Origin: Pseudomonadota bacterium
GTDB lineage: Bacteria; Desulfobacterota; Desulfovibrionia; Desulfovibrionales; Desulfovibrionaceae
DNA: 64,000 nucleotides
Direction: 5' to 3'
NCBI GenBank assembly: GCA_018822105.1
Contig: JAHJLB010000062.1
Location: 1-64,000 of the forward strand
A program made the position numbers and the translations under genes. The notes beneath the pieces are model-generated. The model was given only the letters and a program-made list of their open reading frames with translations. It had not been told where the DNA came from and made no database searches. How positions within the stretch are numbered: position 1 is the stretch's first letter; each line of letters starts with the position of its first letter. This document shows positions 43,385 through 51,227 of this stretch, piece after piece.

Positions 43385-45135
43385 TACGCAACGACTTCCG
43401 CATCCTGCTGGTGGACCTCACCATCCGCAAGGCCCACATCGTGGACCTGCCCGGGCGCGAGACCTATATCGGCGGCTCCGGCCTGGCGGCCATGCTCTTC
43501 GAGAAGTACGGCGACCCGGGGGCCGGCTGGAGCGACCCCAAGCAGCCGCTCATTTTTGCCATCGGCCCGCTCACGGGCTATTTCCCGCTCATGAGCAAGA
43601 CCGTGTGCGGCTTTCTCTCGCCCTACCACGGCCAGTACGCGGAGTCCCATGCGGGCGGGCGCAGCGCCCTGGCCCTGCGCTTCGCGGACATGGACGCCCT
43701 GGTCATCACCGGCAAGGCCTCGGTCCCCTGCGTGCTCTCCGTGGGCTCGCGGCACATGGACATCAAGGACGCGCCGTTTCTCTGGGGCAAGGACGTGTTC
43801 ACCACGGGCAAGATGCTGCGGCACATGCTGCCGGGGTCCGGCCACCGCAGCATCCTGCGCATCGGCCCCGCCGGGGAGAACGGCAGCGCCTACGCCTGCA
43901 TCAACGTGGACACGTACCGGCACTTCGGGCGCCTGGGCTCGGGCTCGGTCATGGGGGCCAAGAACCTCAAGGCCATCGCCATCGTGGGCGACGCCTCCTT
44001 CCCCCTGCCCGAGGGCAAGGCGTACGCCAAGTGCTTCCACGAGATCTACGACCAGGTCACCGAGACCACCATGATGAGCAAGTACCACGACCTGGGCACC
44101 GCCGGGAACGTGGCCGCCCTGGACGCGCTCAAGTCCCTGCCCTGGCGCAACCTCCAGGCCACCAGCGACCCCGGGCGCATCGAGGGCATCAGCGGCGAGC
44201 GCTTCGCCAAGGACATGCTCCTGCGCAACGCGGCCTGCTCCGGCTGCCCCGTGGGCTGCATCCACATCGGGTATCTGCGCGAGAAGTTCATGGCCGACAA
44301 CCGCTACCTCTACCGCCAGGTGGCCTACGACTATGAGCCCATCTTCTCCCTGGGCTCCATGCTGGGCTTCGGCGACGGGTTCAAGGTGCTGGGGCTCATG
44401 GACGCCGTGGAGCGCGAGGGCCTGGACTGCATGAGCGGCGGCGTGGCCCTGGCCTGGGCCACGGAGGCCCTGGAGAAGGGCCTCATCACCGAGGCCGAGA
44501 CCCTGACCCCGCTGGCCTTCGGCGAGCCCGAGGGCTACAAGGCCGCCATCCGCCACCTGGGCGCGGCCACCAACGAGTTCTACCGCCTGTTGGCCCAGGG
44601 CACCCTGGTGGCGGCGAAGCGCTACAAGGGCGAGGACTTCGCCTGCGTACTGGGCCAGGAGATGGCCGGCTACGCCACGGGCGAGACCTTCTTCGTGTCC
44701 GAGGCCCTGAGCTTCCGGCACTCGCACCTGGACTCCAGCGCCTATTCGGCGGACCAGAAGGCCCAGGACAAGGACGCCGCCAAGATCGTGGCCGGGTTCG
44801 TCAAGGACGAGGCCAGCCGCTGCGTGCTCACGAGCATGGTCGGCTGCCTGTTCGCGCGCGGGGTGTTCACCGAGGAGCGCATGAAGGACGCCCTGAACAG
44901 CCTGGGCTACCAGGGCGTGGCCGCGAACCTGTCCCAGGCCGGCGAGGCCATCCAGAAGCTGCGCTGGCGCCTGCGGATGCGCACGGGCCTGAACCCCATG
45001 GCCGCCAAGATCCCCAAGCGCTATGCCGAGGTGGTCACCTGGAAGGGCCCCATCGACACGGTCTACATGGAGCAGCTGCGCCAGGCCTACGCCGCGCGCC
45101 TGCTGGAGCTGGGCCGCGAGGAAGGCCTGGAATAG
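43381..45135 (+). CDS. Aldehyde ferredoxin oxidoreductase (tungsten type)
   Basis: This 584-residue AOR-family enzyme has the N-terminal pterin-binding region (ETYIGGSGLAAMLFEKYGD) and the Fe-S motif CSGCPVGC near residue 290, completed by a later Cys in the C-terminal third. Such enzymes oxidise aldehydes to acids on a tungsten-bis-pyranopterin centre. It is coupled to the polyferredoxin subunit by an ATGA overlap, making a two-subunit AOR. The C-terminal part is shorter than in archaeal AOR. The substrate range is not predictable. Confidence 0.87.
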   Translation: MIRNDFRILLVDLTIRKAHIVDLPGRETYIGGSGLAAMLFEKYGDPGAGWSDPKQPLIFAIGPLTGYFPLMSKTVCGFLSPYHGQYAESHAGGRSALALRFADMDALVITGKASVPCVLSVGSRHMDIKDAPFLWGKDVFTTGKMLRHMLPGSGHRSILRIGPAGENGSAYACINVDTYRHFGRLGSGSVMGAKNLKAIAIVGDASFPLPEGKAYAKCFHEIYDQVTETTMMSKYHDLGTAGNVAALDALKSLPWRNLQATSDPGRIEGISGERFAKDMLLRNAACSGCPVGCIHIGYLREKFMADNRYLYRQVAYDYEPIFSLGSMLGFGDGFKVLGLMDAVEREGLDCMSGGVALAWATEALEKGLITEAETLTPLAFGEPEGYKAAIRHLGAATNEFYRLLAQGTLVAAKRYKGEDFACVLGQEMAGYATGETFFVSEALSFRHSHLDSSAYSADQKAQDKDAAKIVAGFVKDEASRCVLTSMVGCLFARGVFTEERMKDALNSLGYQGVAANLSQAGEAIQKLRWRLRMRTGLNPMAAKIPKRYAEVVTWKGPIDTVYMEQLRQAYAARLLELGREEGLE

Positions 45136-45151
45136 GGCGTCCGCGTTCCCC

Positions 45152-45199
45152 CTTCGTCACGACGAAGAAGGGCGGTCCGCTTGGGCCGCCCTTTCTTTT
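45152..45199 (+). terminator. Double hairpin terminator after the AOR gene
   Basis: CTTCGTC/GACGAAG (45152-45167) is followed by AAGGGCGGTCC/GGGCCGCCCTT (45169-45193) and TCTTTT. It faces the convergent signalling operon 30 bases away and may serve both. Confidence 0.85.
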
Positions 45200-45228
45200 C
45201 GCCGCGCCTGGGCGCTGCTGGTCCGCTG

Positions 45229-46797
45229 CTAGTCCTTGTAGGTCTCGCGGATGGACAGGAATTCGTCCAGATTTTCCAGCAGGATGTCGGTCATGCGCGG
45301 GTCGAAGTGCCGGCCGCGCTCCTTGAGGAAATGCTCGGCCACCTGGGCCACGGGCCAGGCCGGGCGGTAGATGCGGTCGCTCATGAGCGCGTCGAAGACG
45401 TCGGCCACGGCGCCCAGCCGCCCGTAGACGTGGATGCCTTCCCTGGCCAGGCTCGAGGGGTAGCCGGTGCCGTCATAGCGCTCGTGGTGGTGCAGGGAGA
45501 TGACGGCCGCGGCCTTGAGCATGGGGCGCTGCGAAGACTTGAGGATCTCGTAGCCGATGGCCGGGTGGGTCTGGATGAGGATGAGCTCCTCGGGGGTGAG
45601 CAGGCCGGGCTTGTTCAGCACGCTGTCCGGGATGCCCAGCTTGCCCACGTCGTGCATGGGCGCGGCCAGGCGCAAGAGCTGGCACTCGGCCTCGGGCAGG
45701 CCGAAGCGCTTGGCCAGGATGTAGATGTACTCGGCCACGCGGCGCACATGGTTGCCGGTCTCGTGCGAGCGCCATTCGATGGTCTCCCCCAGGGTGTGGA
45801 TGATCTCCCGCTGGGTGTCCTCGACCTCTTTGTTCAGGTGCAGGTTGTCGAAGGCGATGGACACGTTGGCGAAGAAGATCTCCACCAGCTGCCGGTCCAG
45901 GTCGGAGAGCTGCACGCAGCCCTCCAGATAGATGACGCTCTCGGAGCCGTTGCGGCTGCAGAAATAGCCCATGTAGCGCTTGCCGTTGAAGAACAGGCTG
46001 CTGCGCTGCTGCACGGTGCGCACGAAGATTTCGTGGATCTCCGCGGGCAGGACGTCCTCGACGTTCTTGCGGATGTGCTGCTGGAATTCGCCCGTGGCGG
46101 CCAGGATGCTGAATTGGCCCTGGTGGCCCACGGCGGCGAAGCCCGAGGCCTGGCAGACCAGGGCGTCGCGCTGGAGGGCCAAAAGGGCGGTGAGCTGGGT
46201 CAGCACGCCGGTGGAGAACTTCTCCAGGGACTGCAGCTCGAAGATGTTCTCCGAGGCCTCGATGATCTTCTCCAGGCCGCGGCGGTTGGCCTCGATGGTG
46301 GCGATGTCGCAGCTGGTGCGCAGGGCCGAGACGATGGTCGTGATGAGCTTCTGGGCCGTGAGCTCGGTCTTTTCCTTGTAGTCGTTGATGTCGAACTCAA
46401 TGATGACGCGCTCTTCCGGGGCCTGGCCGGGCTGGCCAGTGCGCAGGATGATGCGCACGAAATGGTTCTGCATGACCTCGCGGATGTACTGGACCAGCTT
46501 GAGGCCCGTGTCGTTCTCCTCCATGACCACGTCGAGGAGGATGACCACGATGTCCGGGTGCGCGACGAGCAGCTCCCGGGCCTCGCGTCCGGTGAAGGCG
46601 GAAAGGAAATGGAGCCCCCGGCCCTTGTAGGTGAAGCCGGAGAGCACCAGCTTGGTGACGTCGTGGACCTCGGCCTCGTCGTCCACGATGAGGATTTTCC
46701 ACATGCCGCCGGTCACGGCTGGGCAGTCGCGACCAACGGCATCCTTGACCGGCGGTTCGTCCTGAAAGATGATATCGTCGCCTGTCTGTGCCGTCAT
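45229..46797 (-). CDS. Response regulator with DUF3369 and HD-GYP domain (c-di-GMP phosphodiesterase)
   Basis: This 522-residue protein has a receiver domain (about 35-155, WKILIVDDEAEVHD, phospho-Asp in ILLDVVMEEND). A DUF3369/GAF-like middle (about 180-320) and an HD-GYP domain (about 335-510) follow. The last carries HDVGKLGIPDSVLNKPG and HHHERYDGTGYP, the signature of enzymes cleaving cyclic di-GMP. ATG 46797 overlaps the stop of the SSF-kinase gene (ATGA), so the two are translated together; it is the probable output of that kinase. It is the last gene of a seven-gene overlapping operon. Confidence 0.9.
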   Translation of the reverse strand: MTAQTGDDIIFQDEPPVKDAVGRDCPAVTGGMWKILIVDDEAEVHDVTKLVLSGFTYKGRGLHFLSAFTGREARELLVAHPDIVVILLDVVMEENDTGLKLVQYIREVMQNHFVRIILRTGQPGQAPEERVIIEFDINDYKEKTELTAQKLITTIVSALRTSCDIATIEANRRGLEKIIEASENIFELQSLEKFSTGVLTQLTALLALQRDALVCQASGFAAVGHQGQFSILAATGEFQQHIRKNVEDVLPAEIHEIFVRTVQQRSSLFFNGKRYMGYFCSRNGSESVIYLEGCVQLSDLDRQLVEIFFANVSIAFDNLHLNKEVEDTQREIIHTLGETIEWRSHETGNHVRRVAEYIYILAKRFGLPEAECQLLRLAAPMHDVGKLGIPDSVLNKPGLLTPEELILIQTHPAIGYEILKSSQRPMLKAAAVISLHHHERYDGTGYPSSLAREGIHVYGRLGAVADVFDALMSDRIYRPAWPVAQVAEHFLKERGRHFDPRMTDILLENLDEFLSIRETYKD

Positions 46798-49700
46798 GGT
46801 GTCCTCAATCCGCCAAGCGGTAGGTCCAGAGTGAACGTGGTGCCCTGGCCTGGAAGGCTTTCGCAACGTATGGTGCCGGAGAGGCGCTGGGTCACGATGT
46901 TGTAGAGGATGTGCAGGCCCAGGCCCGTTCCTCCCCGTCCACGCTTTGTAGTGTAGAATGGCTCGAATATCTTGTCCAGATGTTCCGGCGCGATGCCTTT
47001 TCCGTTATCCGCATAGGCAACGATGAGGCGGTCCTGCTCCACGGCGGCGCTCAGGGTGATGCGCCCGGCCTGGCCCGGGTCGAAGGCGTGCAGCAGGGAG
47101 TTCATCACCAGGTTGGTCAGAATCTGGGAGAAGGCGCCGGGATAGGAGTCGATCTCGAGCTCCGGATCGCAGAGCAGCTCCAGGGTGATGGCCGTCTTCT
47201 TGAGGTGCGGCCTGAGCGACAGCAGCACCTCCTCCAGGTAGCCCCGCAGGAAAAACATTCTGCGCTCCTCGGTGGAGCGGTCCACGGCCACCTGCTTGAA
47301 GCTGCGGATGAGGTCCGAGGCCCGGCGCAGGTTGCCCAGGATCATGCGCGTGGACTCGTCGCAGACGCCCAGGAACTCCTCCAGGCTCGAGCGCTTCAGC
47401 CCCCCGGCCCGGTATTCCTCCAGCACGGCCTTGGTCTTGAGCTCCAGATGCGAGGCCGCGGTGACGCCGATGCCCACCGGGGTGTTGATCTCGTGGGCCA
47501 CGCCCGCCACAAGCCCGCCGAGGGAGGCCATCTTTTCCGACTCCACCAGCTGCTTGTGCGCGCGGGTGAGCTGCTCCAGGGTCTCCTTGAGCTCCTGGTT
47601 GGCCTCCTCCAGCTGCCGGGTGCGCTCGTGCACGCGCAGCTCAAGGCCCTCGTTCAGGCGCCGGATGGTCTCCTCGGACTCCTTGCGCGCGGTGATGTCG
47701 CGGGAGAAGCTGGCCAGCTGCCGGGGCACGCCATCGCTGTCCAGGATGGGGTAGATGGTGACCGAGTAGAAGAACTCGTCGCGCTGCTCCTCGAAGGTGC
47801 GCGGGCTCCTGGTGCGCAGGGCCTCCTGGGTCTGCAGCCGGCGGATCTCGGAGGCGTTGGGCGGCAGGTGGTCGTAGATGTAGTGGCCGGTCATCTCCTC
47901 CGGGGTCAGGCCGCGGCGCCTGGCGCCGTGCTCGTTGATGGCCAGGATGAGGCCTTCGGTGTCCATGAGGATGGCCGAATCCGAGGTGGCGTTGAACAGG
48001 GCCCGGATGCGCGCCTCGCTTTCGCGCAGCTCCTCCACGGCGCGCTTGCGCTCGGTGATGTCCGCCACCAGGCCCTCGATGCGCAACAGGTTGCCGTCGG
48101 CGTCGCGCACACCCCTGGCGATGAAGGAGCACCAGATGATGCTGCCGTCCTTCTTGCGCATGGGGATCTCCATGCCGTCCACCGCGCCGGTGTCGGAGAG
48201 CACCCTGAGGAACCTGGCCCGGCTCAGGGGATAGGCGTAGATCTGCTTGCCCGGGTCCGTGACCTGGGCCACCAGCTCCTCCACCGTGGCGTAGCCCAGG
48301 ATATGGGCCATGGCCGGGTTGGCGGAGAGGAAGCCCCCCTCCGGCGTGGTCTGGAAGATGCCCTCGGGCGCGTTCAGGAAGATGCCGCGGTACTTTTCCT
48401 CGGCCGTGCGCAGGGCCTCCTCCACGCGCTGGCGCTGGACGATCTCCTCCTCGCGCAGGCGGATGGTCTCCTTGAGCTCCTCGGCGTGGCGGGTCAGCAG
48501 GCGTTCGCGCTCGATGTGGTAGTCGATGCGGCGGACCATCTCCTCCGGCGTGATGCGCATCCGGGCCAGCATGCCGCCGTACACGTCGCTCAGGACCCGG
48601 GTCTCGGCGAGGGTGAACACCCCGGCCTTGCTCATGGCCTTGTGGGCCGCGGCCGCGCCCACCGAGCCGGCGAAGGCCTTCTCCACCTCGGCGTAGAGCG
48701 CGGCCAGCATGGACACGGAGATGCGGTCCTGGCCGAAGAGGCCCAGGGCGCGCATGCTGCCGAGGATGAGCTCGCGCCCCTCGGCCTTGGGCAGATACTC
48801 CGCCAGGGCCTGTTCCATGAGCCGGCACTTCTCCGCCAGGTCGATGTCCGCCTCCACCTGCGGGCCGGCCTCGCGTTCGCGCGCGGCGGCCTGGCCCAGG
48901 AACTCGTCCAGCACCGCCATCTCCTCGCGCGACTGGCGGCTCAACAGGGAGACCAGGACATACAGGCCCACGTTGAAGAAGAGGGTCCAGAACACCGCAT
49001 GGCTCACCGGATCGAGCCCGGTGAGGCCGAAGAGGGCCTCGGGCCGCAGGAAGGACAGCCCGAACAGGCCGTCGTGCAGCGGGCCGTCCCAGATTTCGCC
49101 GCTCTTGCTCAGGGCCGGCAGGAGCATGGTGTGCATCCAGAGCGCGCACCCTGCGCCGAGGCCCGCCAGGGCTCCGGTCCTGGTGCCCCCGCGCCAGAAG
49201 ATGCCGCCCAGGATGGCCGGGGCGAACTGCAGCACCGCCCCGAAGGCGATGATGCCGATGTTCACCAGGATGTAGGACTCGCCCACCACGGATTCGAACC
49301 AGTAGGACACCAGGATGAGGAAGGCCACGCAGCCCCAGCGGCACTGCAGCAGGCGGCGCTTCAGGAAGCGCAGGGGCGGCACCCGCTCGATGACCGGCAG
49401 CAGCACGTGGTTGGTCAGCATCACCGCGTTGGTCATGGAGGAGACCATGACCATGCCCATGGCCGCGGAAAACCCGCCCAAGAAGACCAGCAGCGCCAGG
49501 GCGGGCTGGCCGTGGGCCAGGGGCAGGCCCAGCACGAAGGTGTCGGCCCGGGCCGGGTCCAGCCCGTCGGCCAGGCCGGCCACGGCGATGGGCACCACAA
49601 AGGCGTTGATGACCAGCAGGTACAGCGGGAAGACCCAGGCGGCCGTGCGGATGTGGGACTCGTCGGCGTTCTCCACCACGGCCAGGTGGAACTGGTGCGG

Positions 49701-50477
49701 CAGGAAGAGGATGGCCGACATGGCCAGCAGCAGGTAGCTGGCCCAGAGGACATAGGGCGAGCCGGCCGGGCTGTTCAGGGACAGGATCCGCGCCAGCCGC
49801 TCCGGCGGCAGGTTGTCCAGAAGGTCGGGCAGGCCGTTGTTCAGCACGAACACGGCGAACACGCCCACGCCGACCAGGGCCGCCAGCTTGATCACGGCCT
49901 CGGCGGTGACCGTGGCGATCATGCCGGGGTGGCGGTCCGTGGGGTCCATGCGCCGCACGCCGAGCAGGATGGTGTAGCTGATCATGAGGGCCACCACCAG
50001 CGGGCCGATGAAGTCCAGCAGGGGCGAGGCGCCCCCGGCCACCAGGGAGAAGGTGGAGATGACGCTCTTGAGCTGCAGCGCCACGTAGGGCACGCTGCCC
50101 ACGAAGGCCACGGTGGTGGCCAGGGCCGCGATGCGGTGGCTCTTGCCGTAGCGCGCGGCCAGCAGGTCGGCGATGCTGGTGATGTGGAAGCTCGACTTGA
50201 TGCGCACGAGCTTGCGCAACAGCAGCCACCACAGGGCGGCGATGATGGTCGGGCCGATGTAGATGGTCAGGAACAGCAGGCCCGAGTCCACGGCCTTGCC
50301 CACGGAGCCGTAGAAGGTCCAGCTGGTGCAGTAGGTGGCCAGGGAGAGGGCGTAGACCCAGGGATTGTCCGTCACCGGGCGGCCCGCCTCCGAGCGGCGC
50401 TCGGCCCACCGGGCCAGGAGGAACAGGCCGGCGATGTAGGCCGTCAGGAGCAGCAGCACCAGGGGCGGGCTAAACAT
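46794..50477 (-). CDS. SSF-STAC-PAS-PAS histidine kinase (CbrA-like transporter-sensor)
   Basis: This 1,227-residue protein begins with a sodium:solute symporter domain of about 13 helices (1-510, with VGKAVDSGLLFLTIYIGPT). A STAC-like helical linker (about 520-660) and two PAS domains (about 715-960, ending in ITERKRAVEELRE and ITARKESEETI) follow. The kinase core has His in GLVAGVAHEINTPVG, N box NLVMNSLLHAF and YTTKRGRGGTGLGLHIL. CbrA-type proteins couple nutrient transport or sensing to carbon/nitrogen control. It overlaps the small membrane protein by eight bases upstream and the HD-GYP regulator by four downstream. The ligand is unknown; the nearby binding proteins and PocR sensor hint at a small organic compound. 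Confidence 0.88.
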   Translation of the reverse strand: MFSPPLVLLLLTAYIAGLFLLARWAERRSEAGRPVTDNPWVYALSLATYCTSWTFYGSVGKAVDSGLLFLTIYIGPTIIAALWWLLLRKLVRIKSSFHITSIADLLAARYGKSHRIAALATTVAFVGSVPYVALQLKSVISTFSLVAGGASPLLDFIGPLVVALMISYTILLGVRRMDPTDRHPGMIATVTAEAVIKLAALVGVGVFAVFVLNNGLPDLLDNLPPERLARILSLNSPAGSPYVLWASYLLLAMSAILFLPHQFHLAVVENADESHIRTAAWVFPLYLLVINAFVVPIAVAGLADGLDPARADTFVLGLPLAHGQPALALLVFLGGFSAAMGMVMVSSMTNAVMLTNHVLLPVIERVPPLRFLKRRLLQCRWGCVAFLILVSYWFESVVGESYILVNIGIIAFGAVLQFAPAILGGIFWRGGTRTGALAGLGAGCALWMHTMLLPALSKSGEIWDGPLHDGLFGLSFLRPEALFGLTGLDPVSHAVFWTLFFNVGLYVLVSLLSRQSREEMAVLDEFLGQAAAREREAGPQVEADIDLAEKCRLMEQALAEYLPKAEGRELILGSMRALGLFGQDRISVSMLAALYAEVEKAFAGSVGAAAAHKAMSKAGVFTLAETRVLSDVYGGMLARMRITPEEMVRRIDYHIERERLLTRHAEELKETIRLREEEIVQRQRVEEALRTAEEKYRGIFLNAPEGIFQTTPEGGFLSANPAMAHILGYATVEELVAQVTDPGKQIYAYPLSRARFLRVLSDTGAVDGMEIPMRKKDGSIIWCSFIARGVRDADGNLLRIEGLVADITERKRAVEELRESEARIRALFNATSDSAILMDTEGLILAINEHGARRRGLTPEEMTGHYIYDHLPPNASEIRRLQTQEALRTRSPRTFEEQRDEFFYSVTIYPILDSDGVPRQLASFSRDITARKESEETIRRLNEGLELRVHERTRQLEEANQELKETLEQLTRAHKQLVESEKMASLGGLVAGVAHEINTPVGIGVTAASHLELKTKAVLEEYRAGGLKRSSLEEFLGVCDESTRMILGNLRRASDLIRSFKQVAVDRSTEERRMFFLRGYLEEVLLSLRPHLKKTAITLELLCDPELEIDSYPGAFSQILTNLVMNSLLHAFDPGQAGRITLSAAVEQDRLIVAYADNGKGIAPEHLDKIFEPFYTTKRGRGGTGLGLHILYNIVTQRLSGTIRCESLPGQGTTFTLDLPLGGLRTP

Positions 50478-50766
50478 CGCCGCCTCCGGCCCCTGGCCCC
50501 TGGTCCGGCCCGGGGTCTTCCGCTCCCGGGCCCGCCTCGGCCCGCTCCGGCCCCTTCGGCGCGGGGGGGGCCGCGGCCTGGGCCTCCTCGGCCCGGGACC
50601 CGCTGGCCACCAGGCCCAGGAGGGCGATGGCCAGGGCCCAGGCCGCGAAAAGCCAGGCGAACAGGCGCTCCGGTCCGGGGATGCTGAGCAGCGGCCAGTT
50701 GAAGGCCGCCAGGAGCAGCGCGAAGAGAAAGCAGGAAACGCCGGGCTTCCCGAATGGTATCCTCAT
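50470..50766 (-). CDS. Small two-helix membrane protein preceding the SSF kinase
   Basis: This 98-residue protein (MRIPFGKPGVSCFLFALLL) has two hydrophobic segments (about 10-27 and 34-55). A 40-residue Pro/Ala/Gly/Glu-rich cytoplasmic tail follows. Its last codons overlap the kinase start by eight bases. A small coupled frame before the gene is also known upstream of cbrA in Pseudomonas (cbrX), so it may regulate synthesis or transport activity of the kinase. No family could be named with confidence. Confidence 0.6.
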   Translation of the reverse strand: MRIPFGKPGVSCFLFALLLAAFNWPLLSIPGPERLFAWLFAAWALAIALLGLVASGSRAEEAQAAAPPAPKGPERAEAGPGAEDPGPDQGPGAGGGDV

Positions 50767-51227
50767 GCACCTCCCCCTGCCGGCTCAGCCGTTGTCGAGC
50801 AATGGAACATGCCTGCTGCCGGTCTACGCCTTACATGACATCCCCGCAACCGCCAGGCGTCGGCACCTGGAGCACCAGGCCGCGGATGTCCGCCGGGCTT
50901 ATGGGCTTGGACAGGGAAGGCCAGGGGGTCTGTGGCCAGGGCCCTGGCCTGGGTTTCCGGGTCGGTGTAGGCCGTGACGAAGGCCAGGGGCGGCCCGCCC
51001 AGTCCGCGGATTTGCCGGGCGGTCTCGATGCCGTCCAGCTCGCCCTGAAGGTGGATGTCCATGAGCACCAGGTCCGGGCGCACGCTGTCCAGGACGGCCA
51101 GGGCCTCCTCGCCGGAGGACACGCTGGCGCCCACCCTGTGCCCCAGCTTGCGGATAAGCAGCTCCATGGCCAGGGAGATGACGCGCTCGTCCTCCACCAG
51201 GAGGATGTTCAGGCCAGCGGGGCTCAC
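50763..51227 (-). CDS. Response regulator (receiver only), apparently frameshifted
   Basis: The receiver domain starts normally (ILLVEDERVISLAMELLIR, phospho-Asp in LVLMDIHLQGE, Thr in AFVTAY). After codon 104 the reading frame leaves the family. One G fewer in the run at 50914-50916 would continue as LSKPISPADIRGLVLQ to a TAA at 50831, restoring the conserved Lys-Pro and a 131-residue length. As read, the frame gives 154 residues with a nonsensical tail and loses the Lys. Either a real inactivating mutation or a sequencing error is possible. The gene overlaps the PocR kinase by four bases, its likely partner. Confidence 0.7.
   Translation of the reverse strand: MSPAGLNILLVEDERVISLAMELLIRKLGHRVGASVSSGEEALAVLDSVRPDLVLMDIHLQGELDGIETARQIRGLGGPPLAFVTAYTDPETQARALATDPLAFPVQAHKPGGHPRPGAPGADAWRLRGCHVRRRPAAGMFHCSTTAEPAGGGA

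Noticed and set aside
50763-50830. The 154-residue receiver as the true full-length protein because its stop forms an ATGA overlap
   Set aside because: The alternative frame restores conserved receiver residues over 27 codons, which outweighs a four-base coincidence.
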